Assembly: GCA_964036315.1 (NCBI GenBank)
Contig: OZ038500.1
Coordinates: forward strand, 56,930,245-56,994,244
DNA from: Acanthosepion esculentum
Lineage: Eukaryota; Mollusca; Cephalopoda; Sepiida; Sepiidae
Direction: 5' to 3'
DNA: 64,000 nucleotides
Position numbers and translations under genes: made by a program. The notes under the pieces are model-generated. The model was not told the DNA's origin. It worked only from the letters and a program-made list of their open reading frames with translations, and did not search any database. This document shows, one piece after another, positions 1-8,720 of this stretch (positions within the stretch are counted from its first letter, which is position 1; every line of letters begins with the position of its first letter).

Positions 1-137
1 CGTGTTTATTTTTAGATTTAGATAAACACACAGTGACTCAATTCTGCCGAAGAGTCATGCAGTATTAGCTTAAATAGTCACTGTTTACAAACTCACACCT
101 CAAACCAAAGAGCTCAACCGAAATTATTTTTTTTCAG
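1..137. other. Non-coding sequence, possible intron end
   Basis: No gene or repeat is recognised here. The segment ends in a run of eight or more T followed by CAG at about 123-137, which has the shape of a splice acceptor for the open stretch that follows. If that reading is right, this is the 3' part of an intron of a gene lying to the left of the window. There is no other support. Confidence 0.25.
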
Positions 138-269
138 GAGCCAAAATCATTCACTAAGAAGAAAATGGAGTGCTCCGATCTCACATTTCTCGAGAATAAA
201 CCTCAGACCAGGCTTATACATAACATCACCGATTATCACAAAAGCGACAGTGTGCGATATACAAGTTAA
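138..269 (+). CDS. Possible terminal exon of an unknown protein (partial)
   Basis: A 43-codon open stretch follows directly after a polypyrimidine tract plus CAG at 137 and ends at TAA 267-269. It begins Glu-Pro-Lys-Ser-Phe, has a Lys-Lys-Lys-Met patch near residue 8 and a polar C-terminus ending Val-Arg-Tyr-Thr-Ser. Composition is protein-like (Asp, Glu, Lys, Thr, Cys present) and less biased than the AT-rich surroundings. No AATAAA lies just after the stop, and a MITE begins 58 bp downstream. I do not recognise the protein. Since 43 open codons can occur by chance, this is a candidate last exon only; transcript evidence would decide. Confidence 0.25.
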   Translation, partial: EPKSFTKKKMECSDLTFLENKPQTRLIHNITDYHKSDSVRYTS

Positions 270-326
270 TACAGACAATTACAGATTTATACGGAGTGGA
301 CTAATTTCGAATCCAACATACATTAA

Positions 327-726
327 CCCATTAACTGCCAAATTTTTTTAATGCGCATTTTTGACCCAGACAGGTGTCTTAGGAGTTTATTTATTCCTTA
401 TGTTTAATTTCAGTAGTTACCCTTGTCGTTTATGTAGAAACTAGAACATCAAATATATATGTGTATAAAACATCAAAAATAATATTGATTCGAAATAATA
501 AAAAAATACTTTTCAAAATAGTCATTATTTTTCTATTCGTGAAATGTAAAATTACGGCAGAAAGTGTCTTCTTACGGCTAATAATAAAAGCTTTCAAGGC
601 TGAATGTTGTAAAATGTACCTCTGCAAATGCAATGTACGTAAGCAATTCAATGTAAATACAAGGAATAACATGTAATGAGTTTAATTTTAACAGATCCCC
701 AAATAGGGGTCATGGCAGGTAATGGG
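327..726. mobile_element. piggyBac-type MITE, 400 bp, with TTAA target duplications
   Basis: The segment starts CCCATTAACTGCC and ends with its near-perfect inverse, GGCAGGTAATGGG: 13-bp terminal inverted repeats with one mismatch. It is flanked on both sides by TTAA (323-326 and 727-730). TTAA target duplication and CCC...GGG termini with a CTGCC motif are the hallmarks of the piggyBac superfamily. The 400-bp interior is AT-rich; the longest open frames (80 and 71 codons, on opposite strands) resemble no transposase, so this is a non-autonomous element mobilised in trans. Seen: termini and duplication. Known: superfamily signature. Inferred: non-autonomous status. Confidence 0.8.
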
Positions 727-730
727 TTAA

Positions 731-1119
731 TGGTTTTCATGCAGTTTTATTCTTACATTCTGACGCTAACATCGTACCCTTTGTCATTAAAAACGCTTTT
801 CCACTTTGTTTCATTTCTCCACATCCGCTTATATAGACAATAACTATAGAATATCGATGAAATGTCCATATTTATTAAATTTAGCTTTGTCTGGCACAAG
901 ACAACCATTGTGGAGCATCTGGAAAGATTCGAAATAATCAATAACGATTAATTCATTTACTAAAGTTTTGTCTAGCATAAAGACATAATTTTAGAGGAAG
1001 AAGCCAAGACTGAAATAACGATGTGAGACCCATATTGAATAACGTTAATTTAGCCAAGGAAAAAAAATTGTTGGCCCACAGTGGTATCGAAATTCATTCA
1101 GTAGTAATAGTTTTCTATA
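731..1119. other. No recognisable feature
   Basis: This is AT-rich sequence between the MITE and an RTE fragment. A 62-codon minus-strand frame at 753-941 is present but has no recognisable motif. It may be degraded continuation of the RTE-type element next to it, but I cannot show that. Confidence 0.4.
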
Positions 1120-1275
1120 AAATACATTTTCTTTCCACGTCTGCTTCATTTTAATGTTTCCGACCTTCAGATCGCATTTCGGGTTCATCCTTTTACTGAT
1201 GAGCATGCATACTGTCTTCTTGTAGTTTATGCTTAGTTCCTTCTTCTCACTTTCCATCGCTACCTTCTGTAGGAG
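1120..1275 (-). pseudogene. RTE-type LINE reverse transcriptase fragment
   Basis: Read on the minus strand, about 52 residues match the stretch just downstream of the catalytic Asp-Asp box in RTE-type non-LTR reverse transcriptases. They run from Leu-Leu-Gln-Lys-Val, through Glu-Ser-Glu-Lys-Lys, Ile-Asn-Tyr-Lys-Lys-Thr and Ile-Ser-Lys-Arg, to Lys-Val-Gly-Asn-Ile-Lys. The same blocks occur in the element at 61750-62450, which supports the family call. Similarity ends abruptly on both sides although the 121-codon frame (1045-1410) continues, so the rest of that frame is probably chance. It is a dead fragment: no catalytic Asp pair, no endonuclease, no 3' tail. Confidence 0.6.
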
Positions 1276-1299
1276 ATTTTTTTTAATTTCATACTGATT

Positions 1300-1438
1300 A
1301 AAGTAATTAAAAACTGTTTTAATTTCTATACTGATTATTAAATCCAGAATTTGCTCCCAAATTTTTGGTTTAATCGTATAAACCAATTTTCCAGTAACAA
1401 AAGTCAGCAAAATTAAAGTAATTAAAAACTGTTTTAAT
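1300..1438. repeat. Short direct repeat, about 28 bp, two copies
   Basis: A 27-29 bp AT-rich word containing TAATTAAAAACTGTTTTAAT occurs at about 1300-1327 and again at about 1410-1438, 110 bp apart in the same orientation. It could be a local duplication or the target duplication of a small insertion. The intervening 80 bp has no recognised termini. Confidence 0.5.
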
Positions 1439-1647
1439 TTTATTAAACCTACAACAAACGGATATGATTAAAAGATCAAAGCGTAGTATCTGTACTGTTT
1501 ATTTTAGATGAGCGAAGGGGCTTGGTCTCGAGGATTCTAACCCTGCGGCAGAAACTTCCCCATTACACTAAGAGAAGTAGGACCGGTGTAATATCGACGC
1601 CAGAGTGGCAGTGGTCGTGAGGACGGGCCAATTTTTGTCCTTTGCCC

Positions 1648-1671
1648 ATATATATATATATATATATATAT
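1648..1671. repeat. (TA)n microsatellite
   Basis: About twelve TA units follow a mixed-sequence segment. It is the first of six long TA tracts in the window. Confidence 0.9.
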
Positions 1672-1810
1672 GCATATGGGCTCCTCCCCATTAAAACAAG
1701 ACCTTATGTCACATTCCGCCTTAAGGAGAGGTCAGGTAAATAGAATCATTAAAAGAGACAAAAAGAGAAAAAAACAGAACTACAGTAGTTCGTACCAAAT
1801 AGAAATAAAA

Positions 1811-1811
1811 T

Positions 1812-1847
<36 letters not shown>

Positions 1848-1876
1848 CAGAGAGAGATAGGGACAGAGAGAGACAG

Positions 1877-1904
<28 letters not shown>
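1811..1904. repeat. (GA)n / (GACA)n microsatellite
   Basis: A compound simple repeat: a GA run from 1811, GACA-interspersed GA to about 1880, then five GACA units. The opposite strand reads as a Ser/Leu-rich open frame, which is a composition artefact. Confidence 0.9.
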
Positions 1905-1907
<3 letters not shown>

Positions 1908-2504
1908 ACGATATAAGCTGCTAAAGAGCCTCTCTAGGTAGAGTTCCATCGACGAAAGTCAAATATTGGGTATCTTCCTCGATCGAGCTTATACGATTGA
2001 TGAGCGATAGCCGGTTAGTTCAATTAACTATTTCTCTTTTATTCTATTATTTCTTTGTTCTTGTTCCTATTATCGTAGTACAAACGTGACTTTTCCTACT
2101 TGTCTCTTTACGGTGGAGTAATTACTAGCGGCTCTCATAGAGGAATCGGGAGAGCCGAGTTCAAATTCCAGTTGAGTTCATTAAATTCACTTACGTGTTA
2201 ATAGATGGAAAAGGCACGAATCCATCTCTTCTTCCTCTGTCCCAGCTATAGTTAAGTAGCAGTATAGATTGTATCCTGTAGGTCTGGATGGCACTCTATC
2301 TAGATGGGCTCCGTCAGATTATCTTGCCCAGAAAAGACCACTGCGTCTGAGGTGCATGTATCGCCCCTACTCCCCTAATGGGTCACGAATCACGTGATCG
2401 TGAATGACGGCCGTTTTTATTTAGGTTAATATAAATTTTGTTCCCGTAATAAGATTATTTACACGCGAACTAATGCCTCCATCTTTGCTGCTGTTATCAC
2501 AACA
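1905..2504. other. No gene seen; weak tRNA-like B-box
   Basis: Mixed-composition sequence, less AT-rich than its neighbours. At about 2158-2172 there is a GAGTTCAAATTCC word resembling an RNA polymerase III B-box, so a decayed tRNA-derived SINE is possible. No convincing A-box is placed correctly upstream. No coding frame is recognisable. Confidence 0.3.
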
Positions 2505-2506
2505 GG

Positions 2507-2935
2507 ACATGACGATAAACTACATCCGGCAGCAAGGCCTTTGATAGGGAGATTTTGAGGAGCGTGGAATCACCCTCTTAATTGCTATTATTCCCAGCTC
2601 CACTCTTGGGTCAAAACACTATTAAAGTATAAATATATATTTTTGTAGTAAAAATACCAGGAATATATTTTCATAGTAAAAGAATTAACAGAATTAACAT
2701 ATAACCAGCAATACATGTTTGAAAAAAAAAATTCCAGTCATACATTTTTGAAAAAAAAAAAAAAAGAATATATTTCCAGCAATACATACTTGTCAAAAAA
2801 AATAAAAATTACCAACAATACAATTTTTGAAAAAAACAACCCCCCCCCAAAATGTCATTTTCTAAAAGAAATTAGAATATGCTCCCCCCCAAAATTGAAT
2901 TTTAGCATTAAGTGAATAATAAGAAGTTTAAATGC
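2507..2935 (+). repeat. Dispersed repeat R, copy 1 (degenerate)
   Basis: The left end, GATAAACTACATCCGGCAGC followed by AAGGCCT, recurs at 3119, 62465 and (inverted) about 16060. The middle repeats a roughly 30-bp AT-rich module (CAGCAATACATTTTT-like) several times, here expanded with A and C homopolymers (for example the C runs near 2841 and 2885). The right end decays around a GCATTAAGTGA word that corresponds to the GCATTAAATGACC tail of better copies. No protein is encoded. It behaves as a short non-autonomous interspersed repeat; its class is unknown to me. Confidence 0.65.
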
Positions 2936-3116
2936 CGTATCGGTCTTTGTGCAACCCCAGCATTCAACAGGTGACAGTCGATCCTGATAAACATCTAATA
3001 AGATCTTTAAGTATGTTTAATTCTGTTCTGGGAACCCCATAAAATATATTTAGAATACTTTTTTACATAATCTTCACCATTATAAAGAAGAACCATTTTA
3101 AACATCCCGGGTGTGC

Positions 3117-3490
3117 CGACAAACTACATCCGATAGCAAGGCCTCTGATCGGGAGATTGGAGGTTTAATTGGATTTTTTCCTCGGTCCCAGTTATGGGCA
3201 AATACTAAACCCCGAAACAAAACAAAAATACTATGAAAGTATAAAAATACATTTTTATAATAAAAATATCAGCAATTCCTTTTTATATAAAATAATTAGC
3301 AACAATTTCTGTTTATAGAAAAATTACTAGCAATACATTTTATAGTAGAATTACGAACAATACATTTTATAGTAAAATGACCAACAATACATTTTATCAG
3401 TAGATGAAGGCATAAAATTGTGTTAAAATATCTAGATTTCGGCATTAAATAACCCATAGAGGTATTGATATACCGCTAAATAAAATCAAC
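3117..3490 (+). repeat. Dispersed repeat R, copy 2
   Basis: Starts with ACAAACTACATCCGATAGCA and AAGGCCTCTGATC, then the ACTATGAAAGTATAAAAATAC module and four imprecise copies of a roughly 30-bp AGCAATACATTTTATAGTA-type unit. It ends in the GGCATTAAATAACCCATAGA tail and CTAAATAAAATCAACC. About 370 bp, same orientation as copy 1. This is one of the three most complete copies in the window. Confidence 0.75.
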
Positions 3491-3910
3491 CAGGTAAATA
3501 TCTCTTTGAGGAATCTCTCGGTAGTCTCTGCTAAATCTCTGCACGAGACCATTTTGATCAGTGCCATGAACTAAGGATCCATCTTTGTTGAAATCTGAGG
3601 CAAAAACCTTTTTTTTCTTTCTGTACAAGAAAAAGTAGTTCCTGGATATAATGAGTTTTTTTTTCTTCCTTTTAATCTGGACCCCAAGAGCTTTGCATAT
3701 TCTTTGAGGAGACCGAGGTTCCTCAGTAAATCATTAGGCTCCTCCTGCGTGAATGATTCTGGTTCATTGCATAAACATATTGGGATAAATTTTTCATCTT
3801 TCTCTGTGGTATTTTTTCTTCTGTGTGAATTTTTAAAAATATATTTAAGATTAAAACGTATAGTAGGGATTAGGTCTGTTGTATGAGGAATAGATTTTAT
3901 GATTTCTTTA

Positions 3911-3911
<1 letters not shown>
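3491..3911. other. No recognisable feature
   Basis: AT-rich sequence between repeat R and the TA tract. The frames here (135 codons minus, 60 codons plus) show no family motif, and the long one runs into the TA microsatellite as Tyr-Ile repeats. I regard both as chance. Confidence 0.4.

Positions 3912-3966
<55 letters not shown>
3912..3966. repeat. (TA)n microsatellite abutting mariner
   Basis: About 27 TA units end directly at the left terminus of the mariner element. Since mariners insert at TA, the tract is a natural target, or it expanded after insertion. Confidence 0.9.
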
Positions 3967-3969
<3 letters not shown>

Positions 3970-4843
3970 GAGGGTCATTCAATAAATAAGTTGAATTTTT
4001 CGGTATAAGTACTTCTAATACAGATAAAAGCTTACTCTTTTTTATGTTATTTTTTTTTACTTCTTTTTCACATGGATTTAATTTCTTTTGCAGATTAAAA
4101 AAAAGAGTTTTGGCGATTAACAAAGATGGCCGATCAAGAAGCATGCTCCAGGATTGAACAGCGGTCAGTTATCAAGTTTTTGGTTGCTGAAGGGTGCAAA
4201 CCAGTTGAAATTCATAGGAGAATGTCAACTGTGTATGGTGCCACATGTTTCAGACAAAAAATGTCTACAAGTGGGCTAAATTGTTTAAAGAAGGACGGAG
4301 CAGTGTTGAGGATGAAGACAGGCCTGGGAGGCCTACAGAAGTGAGGTCTACTGAGGTGATCGAATCAGTCATTCAGTCTGACAGAAGGGTGACAGTGGAT
4401 GACATTGCAAGGACTTTGAGCTTATCTGTTGGGACAAACGCAAGGGTCATCAGTCAGAAGGAGTCATCTTGCATCATGACAACGCAAGGCCTCACACAGC
4501 AGCCCAAACGGTGCAGACCATCAACGAGCTGGGCTGGGAACTGCTCCCTCATCACCCTTACAGCCCAGACCTTGCCTCTTCAGACTTTCACCTGTTTAGT
4601 CCCTTGAAAGCGTTCACGAGAGGCACGAAGTTTAAAAGTGACGATGAAGTCAAAAGTGTTGTGAGCGACTGGCTGAGACATAAGTCCAAAGTTTTTTACG
4701 CTGAGGGAATACGGAAGCTTGTGCACAGATGGGAAACGTGTGTGGCAGTGCTGGGAGACTACGTTGAAAAAAAAAAGTAAGCTTCTATCTGTATTAGAAG
4801 TCCTTATACCGAAAAATTCACTTTATTTATTGAATGACCCTCA
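3967..4843 (+). mobile_element. mariner-family DNA transposon, internally deleted
   Basis: The element is bounded by terminal inverted repeats of about 65 bp. The left repeat begins GAGGGTCATTCAATAAATAA (3970) and the right ends TTATTTATTGAATGACCCTC (near 4842). They stay paired inward to the AAGCTTA words at about 4030 and 4778. TA lies at both outer edges (3965-3966 and 4844-4845), though the outermost two bases differ between ends. Inside is a broken transposase gene on the plus strand. At 877 bp it is well below the usual mariner length of about 1.3 kb. Seen: repeats, length, frames. Known: mariner layout. Inferred: non-autonomous, possibly mobilised in trans. Confidence 0.9.
4126..4780 (+). 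pseudogene. Mariner transposase remnant, frameshifted and missing its middle
   Basis: Three blocks in three frames. From 4126, Met-Ala-Asp-Gln starts the N-terminal helix-turn-helix region (Arg-Ser-Val-Ile-Lys-Phe-Leu near residue 13). A frameshift near 4240 leads into Tyr-Lys-Trp and the RPGRP-type linker (near 4320) plus the second DNA-binding helix. At about 4440 the sequence jumps to the C-terminal catalytic half in a third frame, with HHDNARPHTA carrying the second catalytic Asp (about 4475) and HPYSPDLASSDFHLF carrying the third Asp position (about 4560-4600). The middle, including the first catalytic Asp, is absent (roughly 130 residues against the usual 340-350). The product cannot be active. 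Confidence 0.9.
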
Positions 4844-4845
4844 TA

Positions 4846-6129
4846 CAATTTTTGTGTCCTGGCCTCTAACTATTATTCTAAAGTAGGCGATTATCTCCTT
4901 TTGATAGATATAAGTCACGAAGGTCACATGATGGCCGCTTAGTGATGTCATTCCAGAGAGTGACGAGAGCGGCAGTTAATTTCAGTCAGTTTACAGTAGC
5001 CAAACCATAAGTTTGCTTTCTTTATCGACACCATGGCCCGGACAGAGGGTAAATCTACCCCCAATCAGCAACTTACAAGTCCATGGTTCCGTTTCCCTTT
5101 GGAAATATAAATTTTATAGATACAGAAATAAATTCCAGATTGCTTCCTCAATTTGGAAAACCTGAGATTCGCTGTTCCCCGTTCGTGGGACATGTCCTCG
5201 CCTGGGACATAGTAGATGGATCCGGCCCATCTGAATTTAGACATGGCATCTCTAGACACAAGTGTATCTTCATATTATATGTAAGACCTTTCCTTTTGCC
5301 TCCTCTGCTTTGTCGTATAGATATGTGATATATTATATTGTATGGGACATGTGTATATATGTATCTATAGTTTTGTGTATATCTTAGTGGCTCAAAAGTC
5401 TCTCTGAGAACAACGTACCTTTGTCATTACTTTAACATTCAGCCATTCTGTTCCGTCCATGAAATATGGTGTTATTATATCACTGCATAATAATGCTCAT
5501 AATGGGGGAAATGCAGGTAGTAAAATAAACCTTTGTACTACAGCTCTCTTCTCTTATAGTTTTATTTGTTTTTTAACAAACACGTGATCACAATAATACC
5601 AACTATAAGCACGCAGCAGCTGAAGGCAACGTGACAAACCTAAAAATCTGTTATTACGAAAGTGCAGATAATTTTTTTATATACCCTCGTAAATGTAGAG
5701 GGTATCACGAGAAGTCAGGACAGAGAGCCGATCATTTTTCCGGCATCTTTAACGATGGATCGTATGTACTAGTTCCACTTGAGGTCTGGATTGAGTTTCA
5801 GGCACAATAGTCGCTCAAGAGACGTGGCGTTCTCAAGGAAACATCCATTCATCGTGATTGATGATAGTTCATCGTTGGATCAGCAAAGATGGAAAGTAAC
5901 TACTTTGGTTTTGGAGGCATTGAATTTAACGAACCAGTGTTCCTCCCTATTGAGCAGTTAGAGCTAGATCGGATGAGAGATCAGCTTCTATTCTCAGGTC
6001 GCCTAGAGTTTTGGAGGTGCAGCCATATAGCATATAGGAAACATTATTACAGGTGATTTTAACATATTTTTACCCCATGAATTCAAACTGTCGGCAAGCT
6101 AAGCCCGTCCCAGCTTCACCAGTGCCCCG
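4846..6129. other. No recognised gene
   Basis: Mixed to AT-rich sequence. A plus-strand frame at 5083-5328 (81 codons) and a minus frame at 5065-5259 overlap each other. Both look moderately protein-like, but neither shows a motif I recognise, and an ATG in good context at 5033 is in a different frame that closes quickly. A 60-codon frame at 5779-5961 is also unrecognised. No terminal repeats or tails were found. Confidence 0.35.
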
Positions 6130-6776
6130 TTGGCCGGCGTCTCTTAGACATTAACATCAATGGAACCCAGCTAAAGCAAGCCAGTGAATTCAAATAATCT
6201 TGGCACCATATTTACCGAAAATGGCAAACTAGACAGAGAAATCGAGACCAGGTGTCAGAAAGCCAACGCAGTCAGCTACCAACTTGCTCCTCTTCTAAAA
6301 CATCCTAGCATTTCCATGAGCACTAAGGCAAATCTCATCAACACCATTTTCCTACCAATGTTGACATACCCGTGTCAGACATGGCCCCTAACAAAAACCC
6401 TTGAGAGGAAACTGATCACTTGTGAGATGAAATGCCTGAGGAAAGCAGTGAAGAAGACCAAGCGAGACAAGATCAGAAATGAGGCAATAAGAGATATGGC
6501 AGGAGCAATACCAATCTTACAACACATCGAACGAGAGAGGATCAAGTGGTTTGGACACCTCACTTGTATGCTTATCAACCAACCAACCCTACGAGCATAG
6601 ACCTTCAAGTACTCTGGCTCGAGAGCGAGAGGCAGACCAAGAAACGCTGGAGCGACTCAGTGGCAGACACTCTCAGATTACACGAGATATCTCCACTCCA
6701 GACCACTCGCCTTGCCGCTGACAGACGACTGTGTCTCTCCGCGACGCCTAACAGCGCAAGCAGAAGGAAAAACTAA
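6130..6776 (+). pseudogene. 3' end of an RTE-like non-LTR retrotransposon ORF
   Basis: The C-terminal part of a LINE reverse transcriptase protein. It begins around 6150 with Asn-Gly-Thr-Gln-Leu-Lys-Gln-Ala-Ser-Glu-Phe, frameshifts near 6190 into Leu-Gly-Thr-Ile-Phe-Thr-Glu-Asn-Gly-Lys-Leu-Asp, and continues through the conserved Thr-Lys-Thr-Leu-Glu-Arg-Lys and Ile-Lys-Trp-Phe-Gly-His-Leu blocks to about 6595. Another frameshift near 6560-6600 leads to Lys-Arg-Trp-Ser-Asp-Ser-Val-Ala-Asp-Thr and Leu-Ala-Ala-Asp-Arg at the C-terminus. No catalytic Asp box or endonuclease remains, so it is 5'-truncated, as is normal for LINEs. Clade assignment rests on motif order alone. Confidence 0.75.
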
Positions 6777-6832
6777 AACTAAACTGCGAACTGGATATTT
6801 TTTCAAAATTACAATATCTTTTTTTTTCTGTG

Positions 6833-7400
6833 TGCCGTGTTCCTTCAGGGCGTAAACGATAATGGCTCTCCACAATTTCCTGTCCTTTGTAGCTCTTAAT
6901 AAATTTTGTCTTTTTGTTATCTCTCTTAAACCGTATTCTCCCATTTATTTACTCAAACTAATTTTACTTCTGTTATGTGCCGTGTCTCTTCAGAAGGTTG
7001 GTGATCATGGCTCTCCACAACTTCCTGTCCTTTATAGCTCTTTAAAAAAATTGTCTTTTCATTATCTCTCCTAAACCTTGCTCCGCCATTCATTTACTGA
7101 AACTAATTTTTCTTTTGTTATGTGCCGTGTCTCTTCAGAAGGTTGACGATCATGGCTCTCCACAACTTCCTGTCCTTTATAGCTCTTAAAAAAATTTGTC
7201 TTTTCATTATCTCTCCTAAACCTTGCTCCGCCATTCATTTACTGAAACTAATTTTTCTTCTGTTATGTGCCGTGTCTCTTCAGAAGGTTGGCAATCATGG
7301 CTCTCCACAACTTCCTGCCCTTTATAGCTCTTAAAAAAATTTGTCTTTTCATTATCTCTCCTAAACTTTGCTCCGCTATTCATTTACTCAAGCTCACTAA
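6833..7400 (-). repeat. 145-bp tandem array derived from the end of an RTE ORF
   Basis: Four tandem copies with a 145-bp period: ATGGCTCTCCAC recurs at 6862, 7007, 7152 and 7297. The first copy differs more from the other three, which are almost identical. On the minus strand each unit encodes the same C-terminal peptide of an RTE-type protein: a Met-Ala-Glu-Gln-Gly-Leu start, then Lys-Asp-Arg-Lys-Leu-Trp-Arg-Ala-Met-Ile and ending Lys-Arg-His-Gly-Thr-stop. The element at 61750-61890 carries the same peptide once, so the array arose by tandem amplification of a LINE 3' fragment. Confidence 0.8.
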
Positions 7401-7467
7401 GAAGGTTAAACGTTGTTTTTCCATGTCCCTCTTGCCTTCAATTTTTGACTTATTCTCGTACAAATAA

Positions 7468-7895
7468 GGCCTGAAATGGAGTACTGCTGTCATATTTGGG
7501 TAGGAGCTGCCCAGTCAACACTTGCCAGTCTCGATAGAGTCCAAAAGCGTCTCCTCGTCCTTGTGGGTGACAAATTGTTTTCCACTCTGCAACCACTATC
7601 CCACGGACGAACCGTCATACTGCTCTATTCAGGGCTAGGACCCGCCATGCTGCGCACCTTATAGCGAACCTCACTCACTCCCTTCGTATTCCATTGGGGA
7701 TAAGCTTCTTCCCGCGCATCAATGCTCTATGGAACCGACTACGAATAGGATGTTTTCCCGATCACTATAAGCTTAATCTGTTTAGGATTAACTGTTATCT
7801 CCTTTACATATCCGTATAAATTGTAACTTTTACTCTGTAACGCTCTACCTTGAGTGGCTATTGGGACTTATACAGGGTAAACCTCAATGAAAAAA
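7468..7895 (+). pseudogene. 5'-truncated CR1/Jockey-type LINE 3' end
   Basis: The reading frame from 7476 gives Met-Glu-Tyr-Cys-Cys-His-Ile-Trp, Leu-Asp-Arg-Val-Gln-Lys-Arg and Leu-Gln-Pro-Leu-Ser-His-Gly-Arg, the conserved C-terminal blocks of CR1/Jockey-group proteins. It stops at 7662; the remaining blocks (Ala-Leu-Trp-Asn-Arg-Leu and Cys-Phe-Pro-Asp-His-Tyr) continue in a shifted frame to about 7815. A GTAACGCTCTACCTTGAGTG 3' end and an A run (about 7890) follow. It shares its 3' end with 12140-12210 but not with 63650, so at least two subfamilies are present. Dead copy. Confidence 0.75.
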
Positions 7896-8047
7896 AAAAT
7901 CAAATCTATATGAATGATTCTCCCGTCGTTAGCAATTTCCGCCTTTGGCCTCCTACTTGTGTCCGTGCTTTCGATAACGTTTAACGTCAAATTGAGGCAT
8001 CCACATAGCAAGGAACAGCACACTTTGCGAATGCTGCAGGAATGTCC

Positions 8048-8053
<6 letters not shown>
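7896..8053. other. No recognisable feature
   Basis: Short mixed-sequence segment between the LINE tail and a TA tract. An 81-codon plus-strand frame (7914-8159) runs into the TA repeat and has no motif. Confidence 0.4.

Positions 8054-8116
<63 letters not shown>
8054..8116. repeat. (TA)n microsatellite
   Basis: About 31 TA units, uninterrupted. Confidence 0.95.
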
Positions 8117-8120
<4 letters not shown>

Positions 8121-8268
8121 GAAGAATTAATGGACTTATTTTTAATCCGAAATTTTTAGTATTTCAAACGTTATTATAGTGGATATTCCGTATTCGAAAG
8201 AGACGCCCCATTTTTATTTATTAAACATTGTGCATCACGTCTATCGCCTGTACACTCGAGAAATCATA

Positions 8269-8607
8269 CATAGTGCCCAGTAAAAAAGCGTCACATTTAT
8301 TCTTCGAGTAAATACACCAGATTTAAATGTTATGGGTTACTGTATCTGGAGTATACTCCTAATTTACTTTCAAAACCGTCGTCGTGACATCGTCAATGTT
8401 GATTCATTGAAGTGGAACAACTGAAGCTTGGAATGAAATTCCCCTTGACACTATCCGCAAAGCTACTGCCCCCTGGTTACCATGTTTATAACTTTGTGTT
8501 GAACATTCAGACAAACATTTTGAATATCGACGATGCTTGTTCAGTTTGTGCATGTTAGCTAAATTAATTTCTTTCTGAATTCACTACATTTTTTACTGGG
8601 CACACTG
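8269..8607 (+). mobile_element. Tc1-like DNA transposon, internally deleted, 339 bp
   Basis: Terminal inverted repeats: the left end reads CATAGTGCCCAGTAAAAAAG and the right end is the inverse of CAGTGTGCCCAGTAAAAAAT. TA lies at both outer edges (8267-8268, 8608-8609). Inside, from 8314, the plus strand encodes Pro-Asp-Leu-Asn-Val-Met-Gly-Tyr-Cys-Ile-Trp-Ser-Ile-Leu, the Tc1-type box holding the third-position catalytic Asp (codon at 8320). Asn-Val-Asp-Ser-Leu-Lys follows, then a stop at 8422. In another frame Ala-Trp-Asn-Glu-Ile-Pro-Leu-Asp-Thr-Ile-Arg-Lys forms the usual C-terminus. Everything upstream of the last Asp box is deleted. Non-autonomous remnant. Confidence 0.8.
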
Positions 8608-8614
8608 TAGTAAA

Positions 8615-8720
8615 GAAAAATGCGTTCCCCGCTAGGGATCGAACCTGCCTCCCTTTTTATAAGGGAAACCACTGATGGATCCAGTGTGCTGGTACAACTA
8701 TTGACTATTTATAAATACTT
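8615..8720 (-). repeat. tRNA-like segment, possible SINE head
   Basis: On the minus strand GGTTCGATCCC (8645-8635) matches the RNA polymerase III B-box. Upstream on that strand lies a tRNA-like stretch, TACCAGCACACTGGATCCAT, resembling a D-arm and anticodon region. The T-stem pairs poorly and no full acceptor stem forms, so this is not a working tRNA gene. It may be a tRNA pseudogene or the head of a tRNA-derived SINE. Confidence 0.35.

Noticed and set aside
5033..5328. Possible small gene starting at an ATG in good context (5033) or at 5083
   Set aside because: The 5033 frame closes after a few dozen codons. The 5083 frame has no recognised motif and is overlapped by an equally long minus-strand frame. 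Noted as unrecognised sequence only.
7914..8159. Plus-strand frame with a signal-peptide-like start running into Tyr-Ile repeats
   Set aside because: The second half is a (TA)n microsatellite and the first half has no recognisable homology.
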